From Pseudolysinimonas yzui (lineage in GTDB: Bacteria > Actinomycetota > Actinomycetes > Actinomycetales > Microbacteriaceae), in the NCBI RefSeq assembly GCF_014653215.1, contig NZ_BNAI01000002.1:124001-188000 (forward strand): DNA of 64,000 nucleotides, given 5' to 3'. The notes below the pieces were generated by a model. The model did not search any database and was not told the origin of the DNA. It saw only the letters and a program-made list of their open reading frames with translations. Below are positions 51,312 to 61,498 of the stretch, in pieces. The stretch's first letter is position 1. Every line of letters starts with the position of its first letter. The position numbers and the translations under genes were made by a program.

Positions 51312-52118
51312 GTGACGGAACTCCTCGACCTCGCCCGCACCATCGCCCTCGAAGCGGGGGAGCTCGCCGCTCGCCGACGCCGCGAAGGGGTCGCGGTGGC
51401 CGCGACGAAGTCGACGGTCGTGGATGTCGTCACCGAAGCCGACCGCGAGGTCGAGCGACTCGTGCTCGGTCGACTTCAGGATGCCCGCCCGTCCGACGGG
51501 GTGCTCGGCGAGGAGGGGGCGTCGGTCTCCGGGTCGAGCGGACTCACCTGGGTCGTCGACCCGATCGACGGCACCGTCAACTACCTCTACGGCATCCCGC
51601 ACTACGCGGTGAGCATCGCCCTCGTCGAGGGCGAGCCCGATCCGCTCACCTGGACCTCGAAGATCGGCGTCGTGCTCAATCCGGCGACGAGTGAGATCTT
51701 CACCGCCGAGGCGGGCGCGGGTGCCTTCTGCGGCGAGCGTCGCCTCCGGGTCGGCGGGCCGACGCCGCTGAATCTCGCACTGATCGCCACGGGGTTCGCG
51801 TACGCCGCGAGCACGCGGGGGGCGCAGGGGGAGGTCATCGCCCGCCTGCTGCCGCAGGTGCGCGACATTCGCCGGCAGGGCACGGCATCCCTCGATCTGT
51901 GCTTCGTCGCCGACGGCCGCTACGACGCGTTCTTCGAGCGCACGCTGAGCCCGTGGGATCACGCGGCCGGGGCGCTCGTCGCCCGCGAGGCCGGCGCGCG
52001 GGTCACCGGGATGCGCGGGGCGGCCCCCAGCAGCGACCTCATCATCGCCGCCGAGCCCTCCGTCGCCGCGCGACTCGAGGCGGTCCTCGACGAGCTGGGT
52101 GCCTTCGACGCGTTCTGA
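51312..52118 (+). CDS. Inositol monophosphatase family protein
   Basis: A 268-residue Mg2+-dependent phosphatase. Metal-binding motifs are GVLGEEGAS (Glu pair, about 65), VVDPIDGTVNYLYGIP (DPIDGT, about 82-97) and ERTLSPWDHAAGALVAREAG (WDxAAG). Likely substrates are inositol 1-phosphate, or histidinol phosphate in the related HisN branch; mycothiol and phosphatidylinositol synthesis both need inositol in actinobacteria. GTG start at 51312. Confidence 0.92.
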   Translation: MTELLDLARTIALEAGELAARRRREGVAVAATKSTVVDVVTEADREVERLVLGRLQDARPSDGVLGEEGASVSGSSGLTWVVDPIDGTVNYLYGIPHYAVSIALVEGEPDPLTWTSKIGVVLNPATSEIFTAEAGAGAFCGERRLRVGGPTPLNLALIATGFAYAASTRGAQGEVIARLLPQVRDIRRQGTASLDLCFVADGRYDAFFERTLSPWDHAAGALVAREAGARVTGMRGAAPSSDLIIAAEPSVAARLEAVLDELGAFDAF

Positions 52119-52169
52119 TGACGCCCGTGTGACGGATTCCTGAGAATCAGCAGTGCGAGTGGCCAGACC

Positions 52170-52186
52170 GTTGCCAATTCGTTACC
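52170..52186 (+). promoter_or_regulatory. Candidate MtrA-type direct repeat before the M23 gene
   Basis: GTTGCC (52170-52175) and GTTACC (52181-52186) are directly repeated with an 11-bp period; on the other strand this reads GGTAAC-N5-GGCAAC. Direct GTAAC-like repeats with this spacing are known targets of the actinobacterial regulator MtrA, which controls cell-wall hydrolase genes. This is inference from motif and context. Confidence 0.4.
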
Positions 52187-52277
52187 CTGGGGGAGTTCAT
52201 CCGGCGTCACCCCGCGCCGGCATCCCGAAAGCGTTCGGCCGCGTTTGCCGTCGGTCGCACTCCAGGAGTCCTGCCGA

Positions 52278-53282
52278 ATGACCGTTCCCGAGGAACGCGA
52301 GAACGACCCGCTGGTTCTCGACCTCCTCGGTTTCGGCACCCCTGCGCGGCTGGAGCCGATCGCCGCGCCCGCGACTCCCACGCACGAGATCTCGCCGTCG
52401 CGTGAGGTCGTCTCCGCCCCGCTGACCCGCCGCGAACTGCGGGATCGCGAACGCACCGTCGAGGTCGTCGCGCCTGCCGCCCCGCGCCGCGGGGCCGCAT
52501 CGGGGGCCGGGGCGAAAGCACGCGTCAAGCCGCGCCGCACCGCCAAGAACACCACGCGTCGCGACGCCGTGCGGGTCGCCGGGGTGAAGAAGTCGCTCGG
52601 CAAGCGCCTGCTCTCCTTCGGCGCGATGCTCTTCGCCGGCGCCCTCGCCTTCGGCATGACCGTGCCGGCGAACGCCTTCGACACGGGACCCGAAGAGACG
52701 GTGCTCGCCGACTCGCTGGCGATGGAGGCGCAGACGGTCGAGGTCGACCCGACGCTCGTCTCGTTCTCGGAGCGCGACGCCTGGACCGTCACCTCGTGGG
52801 CGGAGATGTTGCGCCTGCGGTACGGCAACCGCACCTTCGACTACACCGTCGGCACCGGTCCGATCCGCTGGCCGTTCCCCTACGCCGTGCCGATCTCGAG
52901 CGGATTCGGCGACCGTGCCGCGCCGTGCCGCGGATGCTCGACGGCGCACTCCGGCATCGACTTCAACCCGGGGTGGGGAGCCGCGATCTTCGCGATCGCC
53001 GACGGCGTCGTGTACGAGCACGGCGAAGGCGGCTCCAGCTGGGGCAACTACGTGATCATCCAGCACGAGATCGACGGCCAGACCGTGTACAGCGGCTACG
53101 CGCACATGCAGAGCGGCTCATCGCCCCTCGTCGTCGGTGAGGAGATCAAGGTCGGCGACTTCGTCGGGCTGGTCGGCGCCACTGGCCAGGCGACCGGCGC
53201 GCACCTGCACTTCACGATCTCCATCGGTGACCCGATGCACTACGTCGACCCGTACACGTTCCTGAAGACGTACGCGAGCTAG
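52278..53282 (+). CDS. M23 family metallopeptidase (peptidoglycan endopeptidase)
   Basis: A 334-residue exported protein. The first 110 residues are basic and cytoplasmic-like, then a membrane or signal segment LLSFGAMLFAGALAFGMTV leads to VPANAFD, where cleavage may occur. The C-terminal M23/LytM domain has the zinc motifs HSGIDFNPGWGAAI (HxxxD) and HLHFTI (HxH), with GFGDRAAPCRGCSTA before and GYAHMQSG between. It cleaves peptide cross-links in peptidoglycan. ATG 52278. The long leader region (52119-52277) contains the candidate MtrA repeat and a hairpin CCGGCG/CGCCGG (52201-52220). No operon partner. Confidence 0.92.
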   Translation: MTVPEERENDPLVLDLLGFGTPARLEPIAAPATPTHEISPSREVVSAPLTRRELRDRERTVEVVAPAAPRRGAASGAGAKARVKPRRTAKNTTRRDAVRVAGVKKSLGKRLLSFGAMLFAGALAFGMTVPANAFDTGPEETVLADSLAMEAQTVEVDPTLVSFSERDAWTVTSWAEMLRLRYGNRTFDYTVGTGPIRWPFPYAVPISSGFGDRAAPCRGCSTAHSGIDFNPGWGAAIFAIADGVVYEHGEGGSSWGNYVIIQHEIDGQTVYSGYAHMQSGSSPLVVGEEIKVGDFVGLVGATGQATGAHLHFTISIGDPMHYVDPYTFLKTYAS

Positions 53283-53298
53283 GGTCCCGGCCGTCGGG

Positions 53299-54927
53299 TC
53301 AGCGCAGCCAGACGGTCGTGTCGCCGGGCAGGATCCCGTCGCCGAGGGGACCGCTTGACACGACCACCTCGCCGGCCGGCAGCGGCACCGGAGTGCTTCC
53401 GGTGTTGGCGACGATCGTGAGGCCGCGGTTGCGGAGGGCGATCACGTCGGGGGCGGAGTCCAGCCACTCGATCTCGCCCGCACCGAGCTGGTGGTCCCGC
53501 CGCACGGCGAGCGCGGCGCGGTAGAACTCGAGCGTCGAACCCGGGACGCCGCGCTGAGCATCGCGGGCGTAGAACGCCCACGACGCGGGCTGCGGCAGCC
53601 AGGAGTCACCCGTCGGGCTGAAGCCGGCGGCGGGCGCGTCGGTCTCCCAGGGGATCGGCACCCGGCATCCGTCGCGACCGTAGAGCTTGCCGCCGGTGCG
53701 GGCGAAGGTCGGGTCCTGGCGGGCCTCGTCCGGCAGGTCGACGACCTCGGGCAGGCCGAGTTCCTCGCCCTGGTAGAGGTAGGCCGAGCCGGGCAGCGCG
53801 AGCATGAACCCGGTGGCCGCGCGACCACGGCGGAGGCCGACGGCCTCATCGGGCAGCCGGGGTGACCGCGGGCCGATGCCCTCACCCTGCGGCGGGGGCG
53901 GCGTGAGCGCCAGCCGGGAGGGGTGACGGATGACGTCGTGGTTGGAGAGCACCCAGGTGCTGGGTGCTCCGACGGCCCCGAACGCCTCGAGCGACTCGTC
54001 GACGATCGACCGCAGCGCGGCCGCCTGCCACGGGGTCTCGAGGTAGCCGAAGTTGAAGGCCTGGTGCATCTCGTCGGGACGCACCCAGCGCGCCATCTTG
54101 CTGAGCGGCGCCACCCACGCTTCGGCGATCAGCACGCGTTCGCCGTCGTAGGCCTCGAGCACGCGGCGCCAGTCGCGATAGATGTCGTGCACGCCCTCCT
54201 GGGCCCAGTACGGCACGTCGACCTCGTCGCCGCCCATGCTGCCGCCGTCGGGGTCGGGGGTGTAGTCGGGCAGGTCGTCGGCCTTGATCATGCCGTGGGC
54301 GACGTCGACCCGGAATCCGTCGACGCCACGGTCGAGCCAGAACCGCAGGATCTCGCGGAACCGGTCGTGCACCCAGGGGTTGCTCCAGTCGAGGTCGGGC
54401 TGCGACGCGTCGAACAGGTGCAGGTACCAGGGTCCGGCGGTGCCGTCCGCCTCGGTGATGCGGGTCCATGCGGGGCCGCCGAAGACCGACTGCCAGTTGT
54501 TCGGGGGCAGCTCACCGGTTGCGCCGCGGCCCTCGCGGAACAGGTAGCGCCCGCGTTCGGGCGACCCCGGTCCCGCGGCGAGTGCCTCCTGGAACCAGGG
54601 ATGCTCGCTCGACGAGTGGTTGGGCACGAGGTCGACGACGACCCGCAACCCGAGATCGTGGGCGCGGGCGAGCAGCGCGTCGAAGTCGGCGAGCGTGCCG
54701 AACAGCGGGTCGACGTCGCAGTAGTCGGCGACGTCGTAGCCGGCATCACGTTGCGGTGAGGTCATGAACGGCGACAGCCAGACCGCATCCACCCCCAGCT
54801 CGGCGAGCGCGTCGAGTCGCCGGGTGATTCCGGCGAGGTCGCCGACACCGTCGCCGGTGGAGTCCGCGAAGGAGCGGGGATAGACCTGGTAGATGACGGC
54901 GTTGCGCCACCAGTCGGAGTTCAGCAT
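53299..54927 (-). CDS. GH13 alpha-glucosidase (oligo-1,6-/alpha-1,4-glucosidase group)
   Basis: A protein of about 542 residues. The four GH13 regions are present: DLVPNHSS, DGFRVDVAHGMIK with the nucleophile Asp, VLIAEAW with the acid/base Glu, and LSNHDVIRH. The start WWRNAVIYQVYPRSFADS and the segment KLYGRDGCRVPIPWE mark the alpha-glucosidase branch that hydrolyses maltose or isomaltose and short oligosaccharides in the cytoplasm. ATG 54927 is preferred (GGA six bases before it); ATG 54936 is also possible. A LacI-type operator lies only 10-20 bases upstream. A Pro-rich insert near TPPPPQGEG is unusual. Divergent from malE. Confidence 0.92.
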   Translation of the reverse strand: MLNSDWWRNAVIYQVYPRSFADSTGDGVGDLAGITRRLDALAELGVDAVWLSPFMTSPQRDAGYDVADYCDVDPLFGTLADFDALLARAHDLGLRVVVDLVPNHSSSEHPWFQEALAAGPGSPERGRYLFREGRGATGELPPNNWQSVFGGPAWTRITEADGTAGPWYLHLFDASQPDLDWSNPWVHDRFREILRFWLDRGVDGFRVDVAHGMIKADDLPDYTPDPDGGSMGGDEVDVPYWAQEGVHDIYRDWRRVLEAYDGERVLIAEAWVAPLSKMARWVRPDEMHQAFNFGYLETPWQAAALRSIVDESLEAFGAVGAPSTWVLSNHDVIRHPSRLALTPPPPQGEGIGPRSPRLPDEAVGLRRGRAATGFMLALPGSAYLYQGEELGLPEVVDLPDEARQDPTFARTGGKLYGRDGCRVPIPWETDAPAAGFSPTGDSWLPQPASWAFYARDAQRGVPGSTLEFYRAALAVRRDHQLGAGEIEWLDSAPDVIALRNRGLTIVANTGSTPVPLPAGEVVVSSGPLGDGILPGDTTVWLR

Positions 54928-54945
54928 TGATTCCATCGTTTCTGA

Positions 54946-54959
54946 TGGAAGCGTTTGCA
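54946..54959. promoter_or_regulatory. LacI/GalR-type operator 1
   Basis: TGGAAGCGTTTGCA matches the LacI/GalR family consensus (TGxAAxCGxTTxCA). It lies just before the alpha-glucosidase start and would block that promoter. Confidence 0.75.
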
Positions 54960-55032
54960 GATTGCAATGTCAAGTTTGCGACTCAAGAGACAAGACGTCT
55001 TGACTTTGGCCCGAAGATCGGTTGAGATTCTC

Positions 55033-55046
55033 TGGAAGCGCTTGCA
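55033..55046. promoter_or_regulatory. LacI/GalR-type operator 2
   Basis: TGGAAGCGCTTGCA differs from operator 1 by a single base. Centre-to-centre distance is 87 bp, close to eight helical turns, so one repressor could bind both and loop the divergent promoter region of malE and the alpha-glucosidase. Confidence 0.75.
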
Positions 55047-55059
55047 CCAAGCGTTCGGA

Positions 55060-55085
55060 GAACGGCCTCCGGCTGGCGGCCGTTC
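55060..55085 (+). other. Hairpin in the malE leader
   Basis: Arms GAACGGCC (55060-55067) and GGCCGTTC (55078-55085) around a 10-base loop, 28 bases before the malE ATG. It may stabilise the malE mRNA or be a remnant terminator. Confidence 0.45.
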
Positions 55086-55113
55086 CCGTTTGTCAGCGAA
55101 AGGACACACACCA

Positions 55114-56334
55114 ATGAAGGTGACCAGGACCGGACTTCTCGGCCTCGGCGCGATCGCCGTGACCGCCGCGTTCGTTCTCAGCGGCTGCACCCCCGGCACG
55201 GACGGCGGCGCCGGAACCGGCGGCACGCTCACCGTCTGGGTCGACGCAGAACGCCTCGACGCGCTCCAGGGAGCGGCCGATGACTACTCCGAACAGACCG
55301 GAGTCGAGGTCGAACTCGTCGGCAAGGACAACGCCACGATCAAGGATGACTTCATCCAGCAGGCCCCGACCGGTGAGGGCCCCGACATCGTCATGGGCGC
55401 CCACGACTGGCTCGGCGAGCTGACGACCAACGGCGTCGTCGCCCCCCTGGAACTCGGCGACTCGGCGGGCGACTACCTCGATGTCGCGATTCAGGCCGCC
55501 ACCTATGACGGCACCATCTACATGCTCCCGTACGCGGTCGAGAACATCGCCGTGCTGCGCAACGCCGACCTCGTTCCCGAGGCCGCCGCGAGCTTCGACG
55601 ACATGATCGCCGCCGGAAAGGCTGCAGGCCTCGCCCAGCCGTTCGTGGTCGAGCAGGGTGCCGAAGGCAACCCGTATCACCTGTACCCGTTCCAGACCGC
55701 GTTCGGGGCCCCGGTGTTCGGCTCGACCGACGCCGGCTACGACGCGACCGACCTGCAGCTCGGCAACGAGGGCGGAACCGAGTTCGCGGCCTGGCTCGGA
55801 AGCCAGGGCAAGAACGGCACCGGAGTGTTCAACACCGACATCGACGGCGCCATCGCCAAGCAGGCCTTCCTCGACGGCACCGCGGCCTTCTGGCTGACCG
55901 GTCCGTGGAACGTCGGGTCGGCTCTCGACGCCGGCATCAACGTCGCGATCGACCCGATCCCGAGCCCGACCTCGGATGCCGCTCAGCCATTCGCCGGCGT
56001 CAAGGGCTTCTTCCTCTCGGCCGAGAGCGAGAACAAGGTCGCCGCGACCGACTTCCTGGTCAACTACCTCGGCTCCGAGGATGTGCAGCTCGCCCTGTTC
56101 GAGGCCGGCAACATCCTTCCGGCGCTGAGCGCGGCGGCAGACACCGCGTCGAGCGACCCGATCATCGCGGGCTTCTCGACCGTCGGCGCCGACGCCGTTC
56201 CGATGCCGGCCATCCCGGCGATGGGTTCGGTCTGGCAGTACTGGGGCATCGCCGAGGCGGCCATCATCAACGGTGAGGACCCCGCGGCGACGTGGGCGAA
56301 GCTCGCCGCGGACGTGAGCGCCGCGATCGGCTGA
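55114..56334 (+). CDS. malE: Maltose/maltodextrin ABC transporter substrate-binding lipoprotein
   Basis: A 406-residue family 1 solute-binding protein. The signal peptide MKVTRTGLLGLGAIAVTAAF ends in the lipobox VLSGC. The mature protein starts with GTLTVWVDAERLDALQGAA, contains GEGPDIVMGAHDWLGELTTN and LPYAVENIAVLRNADL, and ends with MPAIPAMGSVWQYWGIAEA, all typical of MalE. AAAGGA precedes the ATG at 55114. A hairpin between malE and malF probably sets the higher MalE level. No ATP-binding subunit is in this cluster; a shared MsiK-type ATPase elsewhere is likely. Confidence 0.92.
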   Translation: MKVTRTGLLGLGAIAVTAAFVLSGCTPGTDGGAGTGGTLTVWVDAERLDALQGAADDYSEQTGVEVELVGKDNATIKDDFIQQAPTGEGPDIVMGAHDWLGELTTNGVVAPLELGDSAGDYLDVAIQAATYDGTIYMLPYAVENIAVLRNADLVPEAAASFDDMIAAGKAAGLAQPFVVEQGAEGNPYHLYPFQTAFGAPVFGSTDAGYDATDLQLGNEGGTEFAAWLGSQGKNGTGVFNTDIDGAIAKQAFLDGTAAFWLTGPWNVGSALDAGINVAIDPIPSPTSDAAQPFAGVKGFFLSAESENKVAATDFLVNYLGSEDVQLALFEAGNILPALSAAADTASSDPIIAGFSTVGADAVPMPAIPAMGSVWQYWGIAEAAIINGEDPAATWAKLAADVSAAIG

Positions 56335-56359
56335 CGCCGGTTCGCCCGAACACCCCAGC

Positions 56360-56398
56360 GGATGCGGGGCGCGTCAGATCTCGACGCGTCCCGCATCC
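56360..56398 (+). other. Long hairpin between malE and malF
   Basis: Arms 56360-56375 (GGATGCGGGGCGCGTC) and 56383-56398 (GACGCGTCCCGCATCC) pair over 16 positions with one G-U pair, around loop AGATCTC. This is the most stable hairpin seen here. It can act as an attenuator or 3'-end protector so that malE mRNA exceeds malFG. Confidence 0.75.
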
Positions 56399-56420
56399 AC
56401 CCGCCGGAGAGGTATCCCGC

Positions 56421-57955
<1,535 letters not shown>

Positions 57956-57959
<4 letters not shown>

Positions 57960-58855
57960 CGACGACAGCCCCCGCCCCTGTGCAGAAGAAGCTCCCGCGA
58001 CGCAGCCTCGTCGCCTGGCTCGCCGACACCGGATGGCGCCACCTCGTCGCGATCGCCGTGTCGATCTTCGCCGTCTTCCCGCTGCTGTTCGTGATCTCCT
58101 CGGCGCTCAACCCCAACGGCACACTCACCGGCTCGAACGCGCTGTTCTCGAAGTTCGGCCCCGACAGCTTCATCCGCATCCTCACCGGCAATCAGACGCC
58201 CTACCTGCTCTGGTTCGGCAACTCGGTCTTCATCGCCGCCGTCACGGCGGTCGCCTCGACCCTCATGGCGGCGCTTGCCGCCTACGCCTTCTCGCGGATG
58301 CGATTCACCGGTCGCCGGTTCGGGCTCATCACGATCGTCGTCATCCAGATGTTCCCGCAGCTGCTGGGCGCGGTCGCGATCTTCCTCATGATGACCGCGA
58401 TCGGCGACATCTTCCCGGTGCTGGGCCTGAGCTCGCGACTCGGGCTGATCATGGTCTACCTCGGCGGCGCGCTGGGCGTGAACACCTACCTGATGTACGG
58501 GTTCTTCAACACGGTGCCGGTCGAGATCGACGAGGCCGCGAAGATCGACGGCGCGGGGCACGCGCGCATCTTCTTCTCGATCATCCTGCGGCTCGTCGCC
58601 CCGATCCTCGCGGTCGTCGCGCTGCTGTCGGTGATCGCCTCGTTCAGCGAGTACCTGATCGCGAGCGTGCTGCTCATCGATCCCGAGAGCCAGACCCTCG
58701 CCGTGGGGCTCGTCAAGCTGGTCTCCAACCCGCGCTACGCCGACTGGAGCGCCTTCTCGGCGGGGGCGATCATGGCGGCGATCCCCGTCGTGCTGCTGTT
58801 CCTCGCGCTGCAGCGCTACATCGTCGGCGGGCTCACCGCCGGTGCGGTGAAGTGA
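57956..58855 (+). CDS. malG: Maltose ABC transporter permease MalG
   Basis: A 299-residue permease with six membrane segments. The EAA loop is VEIDEAAKIDGAGHARIFFS, and the core begins LWFGNSVFIAAVTAVASTLMA. The C-terminal end GGLTAGAVK is characteristic of MalG, whose tail reaches into the ATPase dimer. The gene starts at ATG 57956 (ATGA overlap with malF), and is 34 bases ahead of the second GH13 gene. Confidence 0.94.
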
Positions 58856-58889
58856 CGTCTCGGAAACATCCGACGGGTAGCGTGCACGC

Positions 58890-60716
58890 GTGACCGAACC
58901 ACATCACGATGGCTCGAGCCTCTACGTCTCCGACCCGAACCCTTCGCTCGGCGACGTGGTGCGGGTTCGAGTGCGGGTCCCCGAGGGGTGGGGCGCGACT
59001 CGGATTCGGGTTCGGGTGCGCCCCGACGGCGAGCCGTTCTACGTCGAAGCCGTCCGGCCACACGCGCAGTCGCATCCCGAGTGGTGGGAGGCACCGGTCA
59101 CCGTCGAGAACCCCGAACACCCGTACCGCTTCCGTCTCGACCGTGGCGATGGCACCGCGCACTGGCTGAACGCGCGCGGGCTGCACCGCCTCGACCCCCG
59201 GGATGCCGACGACTTCCGCATCGTCGCGGGCAACGTGCCTCCTGCCTGGTCGGCGGGTTCGGTCATGTACCAGGTCTTCCCCGACCGGTTCGCCCGTTCC
59301 GCGGCGGCCGACGGGCGTGAACTGCCCGACTGGACGGAACCCGCGGCGTGGGGCGACCCCATCGAGCCCGACCGTCGGCGCATCGCCCTGCAGTTCTATG
59401 GCGGCGACCTGGCCGGCATCGAGGAGCGGCTCGACCACATCCAGGGTCTCGGCGTCGACATCCTCTACCTGACTCCGGTGTTCCCGGCCCGGTCGAACCA
59501 CCGCTACGACGCCTACTCGTTCGACCGCGTCGACCCGCTGCTCGGCGGCGACGAGGCGTTCGTCTCGCTCGTCGAGGCGGCGCACTCCCGCGGGATGCGC
59601 GTCATCGGCGACCTGACGACGAACCACTGCGGTGACGCGCACGAGTGGTTCCAGGCCGCCCACGGCAATCCGGGTGCCCCCGAGAGCGAGTTCTTCTACT
59701 GGCTCGACGACGCGCAGCACAGCTACGTGTCATGGCTCGGAGTGCCGAGCCTGCCGAAGCTCAACTGGAACTCGATCGAGTTGCGCCGCCGCTTCATCGA
59801 GGGCCCCGACTCGGTCGTCGCGAGGTGGCTCCAGCCGCCGTACTCGCTCGACGGCTGGCGCATCGACGTCGCCAACATGACCGGGAGGTACGGCGCCGAC
59901 GACCTCAACTCCGAGGTGCGGCGCATCATCCGTCGCACGATGACCGAGGTGAATCCCGACACGCTGCTGCTCGGGGAGTTCACCGGGGATGCGGCCGCCG
60001 ACTTCGTCGGCGACGCGTGGCACGGCGCGATGACCTACGCCAACTTCACCCGACCGGTCTGGAACTGGCTGCGCACCCCGGGTAGCGGCGCGGGTGGCGG
60101 CCTGTCGATGATCGTGGGGGAGACGCAAGACTGGGACGGCACCGACGTCGTCGCGTCGCACCGCGAGTTCGCCGCCGGTTTCCCGTGGCGGGTGCGCACC
60201 CGGAACATGAACGCCCTCGACACCCACGACATCCCGCGCTTCGTGAACGACGCCCGACCCGGCACGGTGCCCGTCGCTGTCGGGCTCGCGATGACGCTGC
60301 CCGGGCTGCCCGTGATCTGGCAGGGCGACGAGTTCGGCCTCACCGGCTCCGATGGAGAGCACTCCCGCACGCCCCTTCCCTGGGACGAGCTGGATGCCGC
60401 CGCCGACCGCATCGCGCTCTACCAGCGCCTCGCGGGGTTGCGGTCCGAGCATCCTGCACTCGCCGACGGGGGCCTGCGCTGGCTGTACGTCTCGGCGGAG
60501 CTGATCGCGTTCGCCCGCGAGTCGGTCGACGAAGTGCTGGTCGTCGTCGCGGCGCGTTCCGCGACCTCGGCCGACCTCGGGCTGGGCGTCGCCGGCATGA
60601 TCGTGGCCGAAGGGTCGATCTCGGTCGCTGACGGCGTCGTCACCACCGGGGGCGCCGCGTTCGGTGTCTGGTCGCTCGGCCGCGCCGACGCCCCCGCCTG
60701 GTCGGCCTCCTCGTGA
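58890..60716 (+). CDS. GH13 maltodextrin-degrading enzyme (neopullulanase/MalZ-like)
   Basis: A 608-residue protein. The N-terminal 120 residues form a beta-sandwich N domain (DVVRVRVRVPEGWGATRIRV), typical of neopullulanases and maltodextrin glucosidases. The GH13 regions are DLTTNHCGDAH, GWRIDVANMTGRYG (nucleophile Asp), TLLLGEFTGDA (acid/base Glu) and ALDTHDIPRFV. There is no signal peptide, so it works on imported maltodextrins in the cytoplasm. GTG 58890. It complements the alpha-glucosidase on the other side of the operator region. Confidence 0.92.
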   Translation: MTEPHHDGSSLYVSDPNPSLGDVVRVRVRVPEGWGATRIRVRVRPDGEPFYVEAVRPHAQSHPEWWEAPVTVENPEHPYRFRLDRGDGTAHWLNARGLHRLDPRDADDFRIVAGNVPPAWSAGSVMYQVFPDRFARSAAADGRELPDWTEPAAWGDPIEPDRRRIALQFYGGDLAGIEERLDHIQGLGVDILYLTPVFPARSNHRYDAYSFDRVDPLLGGDEAFVSLVEAAHSRGMRVIGDLTTNHCGDAHEWFQAAHGNPGAPESEFFYWLDDAQHSYVSWLGVPSLPKLNWNSIELRRRFIEGPDSVVARWLQPPYSLDGWRIDVANMTGRYGADDLNSEVRRIIRRTMTEVNPDTLLLGEFTGDAAADFVGDAWHGAMTYANFTRPVWNWLRTPGSGAGGGLSMIVGETQDWDGTDVVASHREFAAGFPWRVRTRNMNALDTHDIPRFVNDARPGTVPVAVGLAMTLPGLPVIWQGDEFGLTGSDGEHSRTPLPWDELDAAADRIALYQRLAGLRSEHPALADGGLRWLYVSAELIAFARESVDEVLVVVAARSATSADLGLGVAGMIVAEGSISVADGVVTTGGAAFGVWSLGRADAPAWSASS

Positions 60717-61498
60717 CGGCCGGTGCGGAGTTCGACCGCCGCAGCACCGCACTCGCCGAGGTCGCCCGAACCCGCGACGGCTTCGCAGGTCTCGTGCTGT
60801 TGGGCTCGGCTTCGCCCGCGGCCGCGCATCGCCGCGACGAGTGGTCGGACCACGACTTCTTCATGCTCGCCCACCCCGGCGCCGAGGATGCGGTGCGCGA
60901 CGTCGTGGCATGGCTGCCCGACCCCGACCGGCTGGTACTGGTCGCCCGCGAGGGCGAGATCGGCTTCGCCGCGGTCTACGACGACGGGCACGTGTTCGAG
61001 TTCGCCGCCGCGACCGCCGAGGAACTCGGGGGTGCGCTGGCCACGGAGGACGTCGACATCCCGGTCGACGACGGCCCGGCCGCGACCCTGATCGCCGCCT
61101 CGCAGGCGCGGGTGCGCGCGGCGCCACCCGCCGACCCGGCCAACGACGCACGGCTCGTGCTCGTGAAACTGCTGATCGGTGTCGGACGCGATCGGCGCGG
61201 AGAGTCGCTCGTCGCCGGACAGTTCGTGCACGTCTTCGCGGTCACCCACCTCGCGCGGGCCGTTCGGGCTCGCATCCCCGTCGAGGCGTCGGTGCGCGAC
61301 GGGATCGACCCGCTGCGCCGGTTCGAGCGCGACTATCCCGAACTCGGCGCGAAGCTGCGCACGGTGCTCGGGGCGCCGATCGAGGATGCCGCCCGCGGGC
61401 TGTTCGGGCTGTTGCGCGACACGCTCGAGCCGGGCTGGGATGCCTTCCCGAGCCGGGCCGCGGATGTCGTCGCGACCCGGCTCGGCTGGTCGGCTTAG
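60713..61498 (+). CDS. Nucleotidyltransferase-fold protein
   Basis: A 261-residue protein of the DNA polymerase beta-like nucleotidyltransferase fold. The motif GLVLLGSASPAAAHRRDEWSD followed by HDFFM resembles the GS-x(n)-DxD signature (here SDHD), which binds metal and nucleotide, as in aminoglycoside 6-adenylyltransferase and MNT toxins/antitoxins. The later part is helical and contains RLVLVKLLIGVGRDRRGES. Substrate is unknown. It is coupled to the GH13 gene by GTGA, an unexpected partner for maltodextrin genes, and converges on the hydrolase gene (4-base overlap). Confidence 0.8.
   Translation: MTAGAEFDRRSTALAEVARTRDGFAGLVLLGSASPAAAHRRDEWSDHDFFMLAHPGAEDAVRDVVAWLPDPDRLVLVAREGEIGFAAVYDDGHVFEFAAATAEELGGALATEDVDIPVDDGPAATLIAASQARVRAAPPADPANDARLVLVKLLIGVGRDRRGESLVAGQFVHVFAVTHLARAVRARIPVEASVRDGIDPLRRFERDYPELGAKLRTVLGAPIEDAARGLFGLLRDTLEPGWDAFPSRAADVVATRLGWSA

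Noticed and set aside
52119-52277. Possible c-di-AMP (ydaO-type) riboswitch before the M23 gene
   Set aside because: Such riboswitches precede cell-wall hydrolase genes in actinobacteria, but the conserved core sequences and pairing were not found in this 159-base leader.
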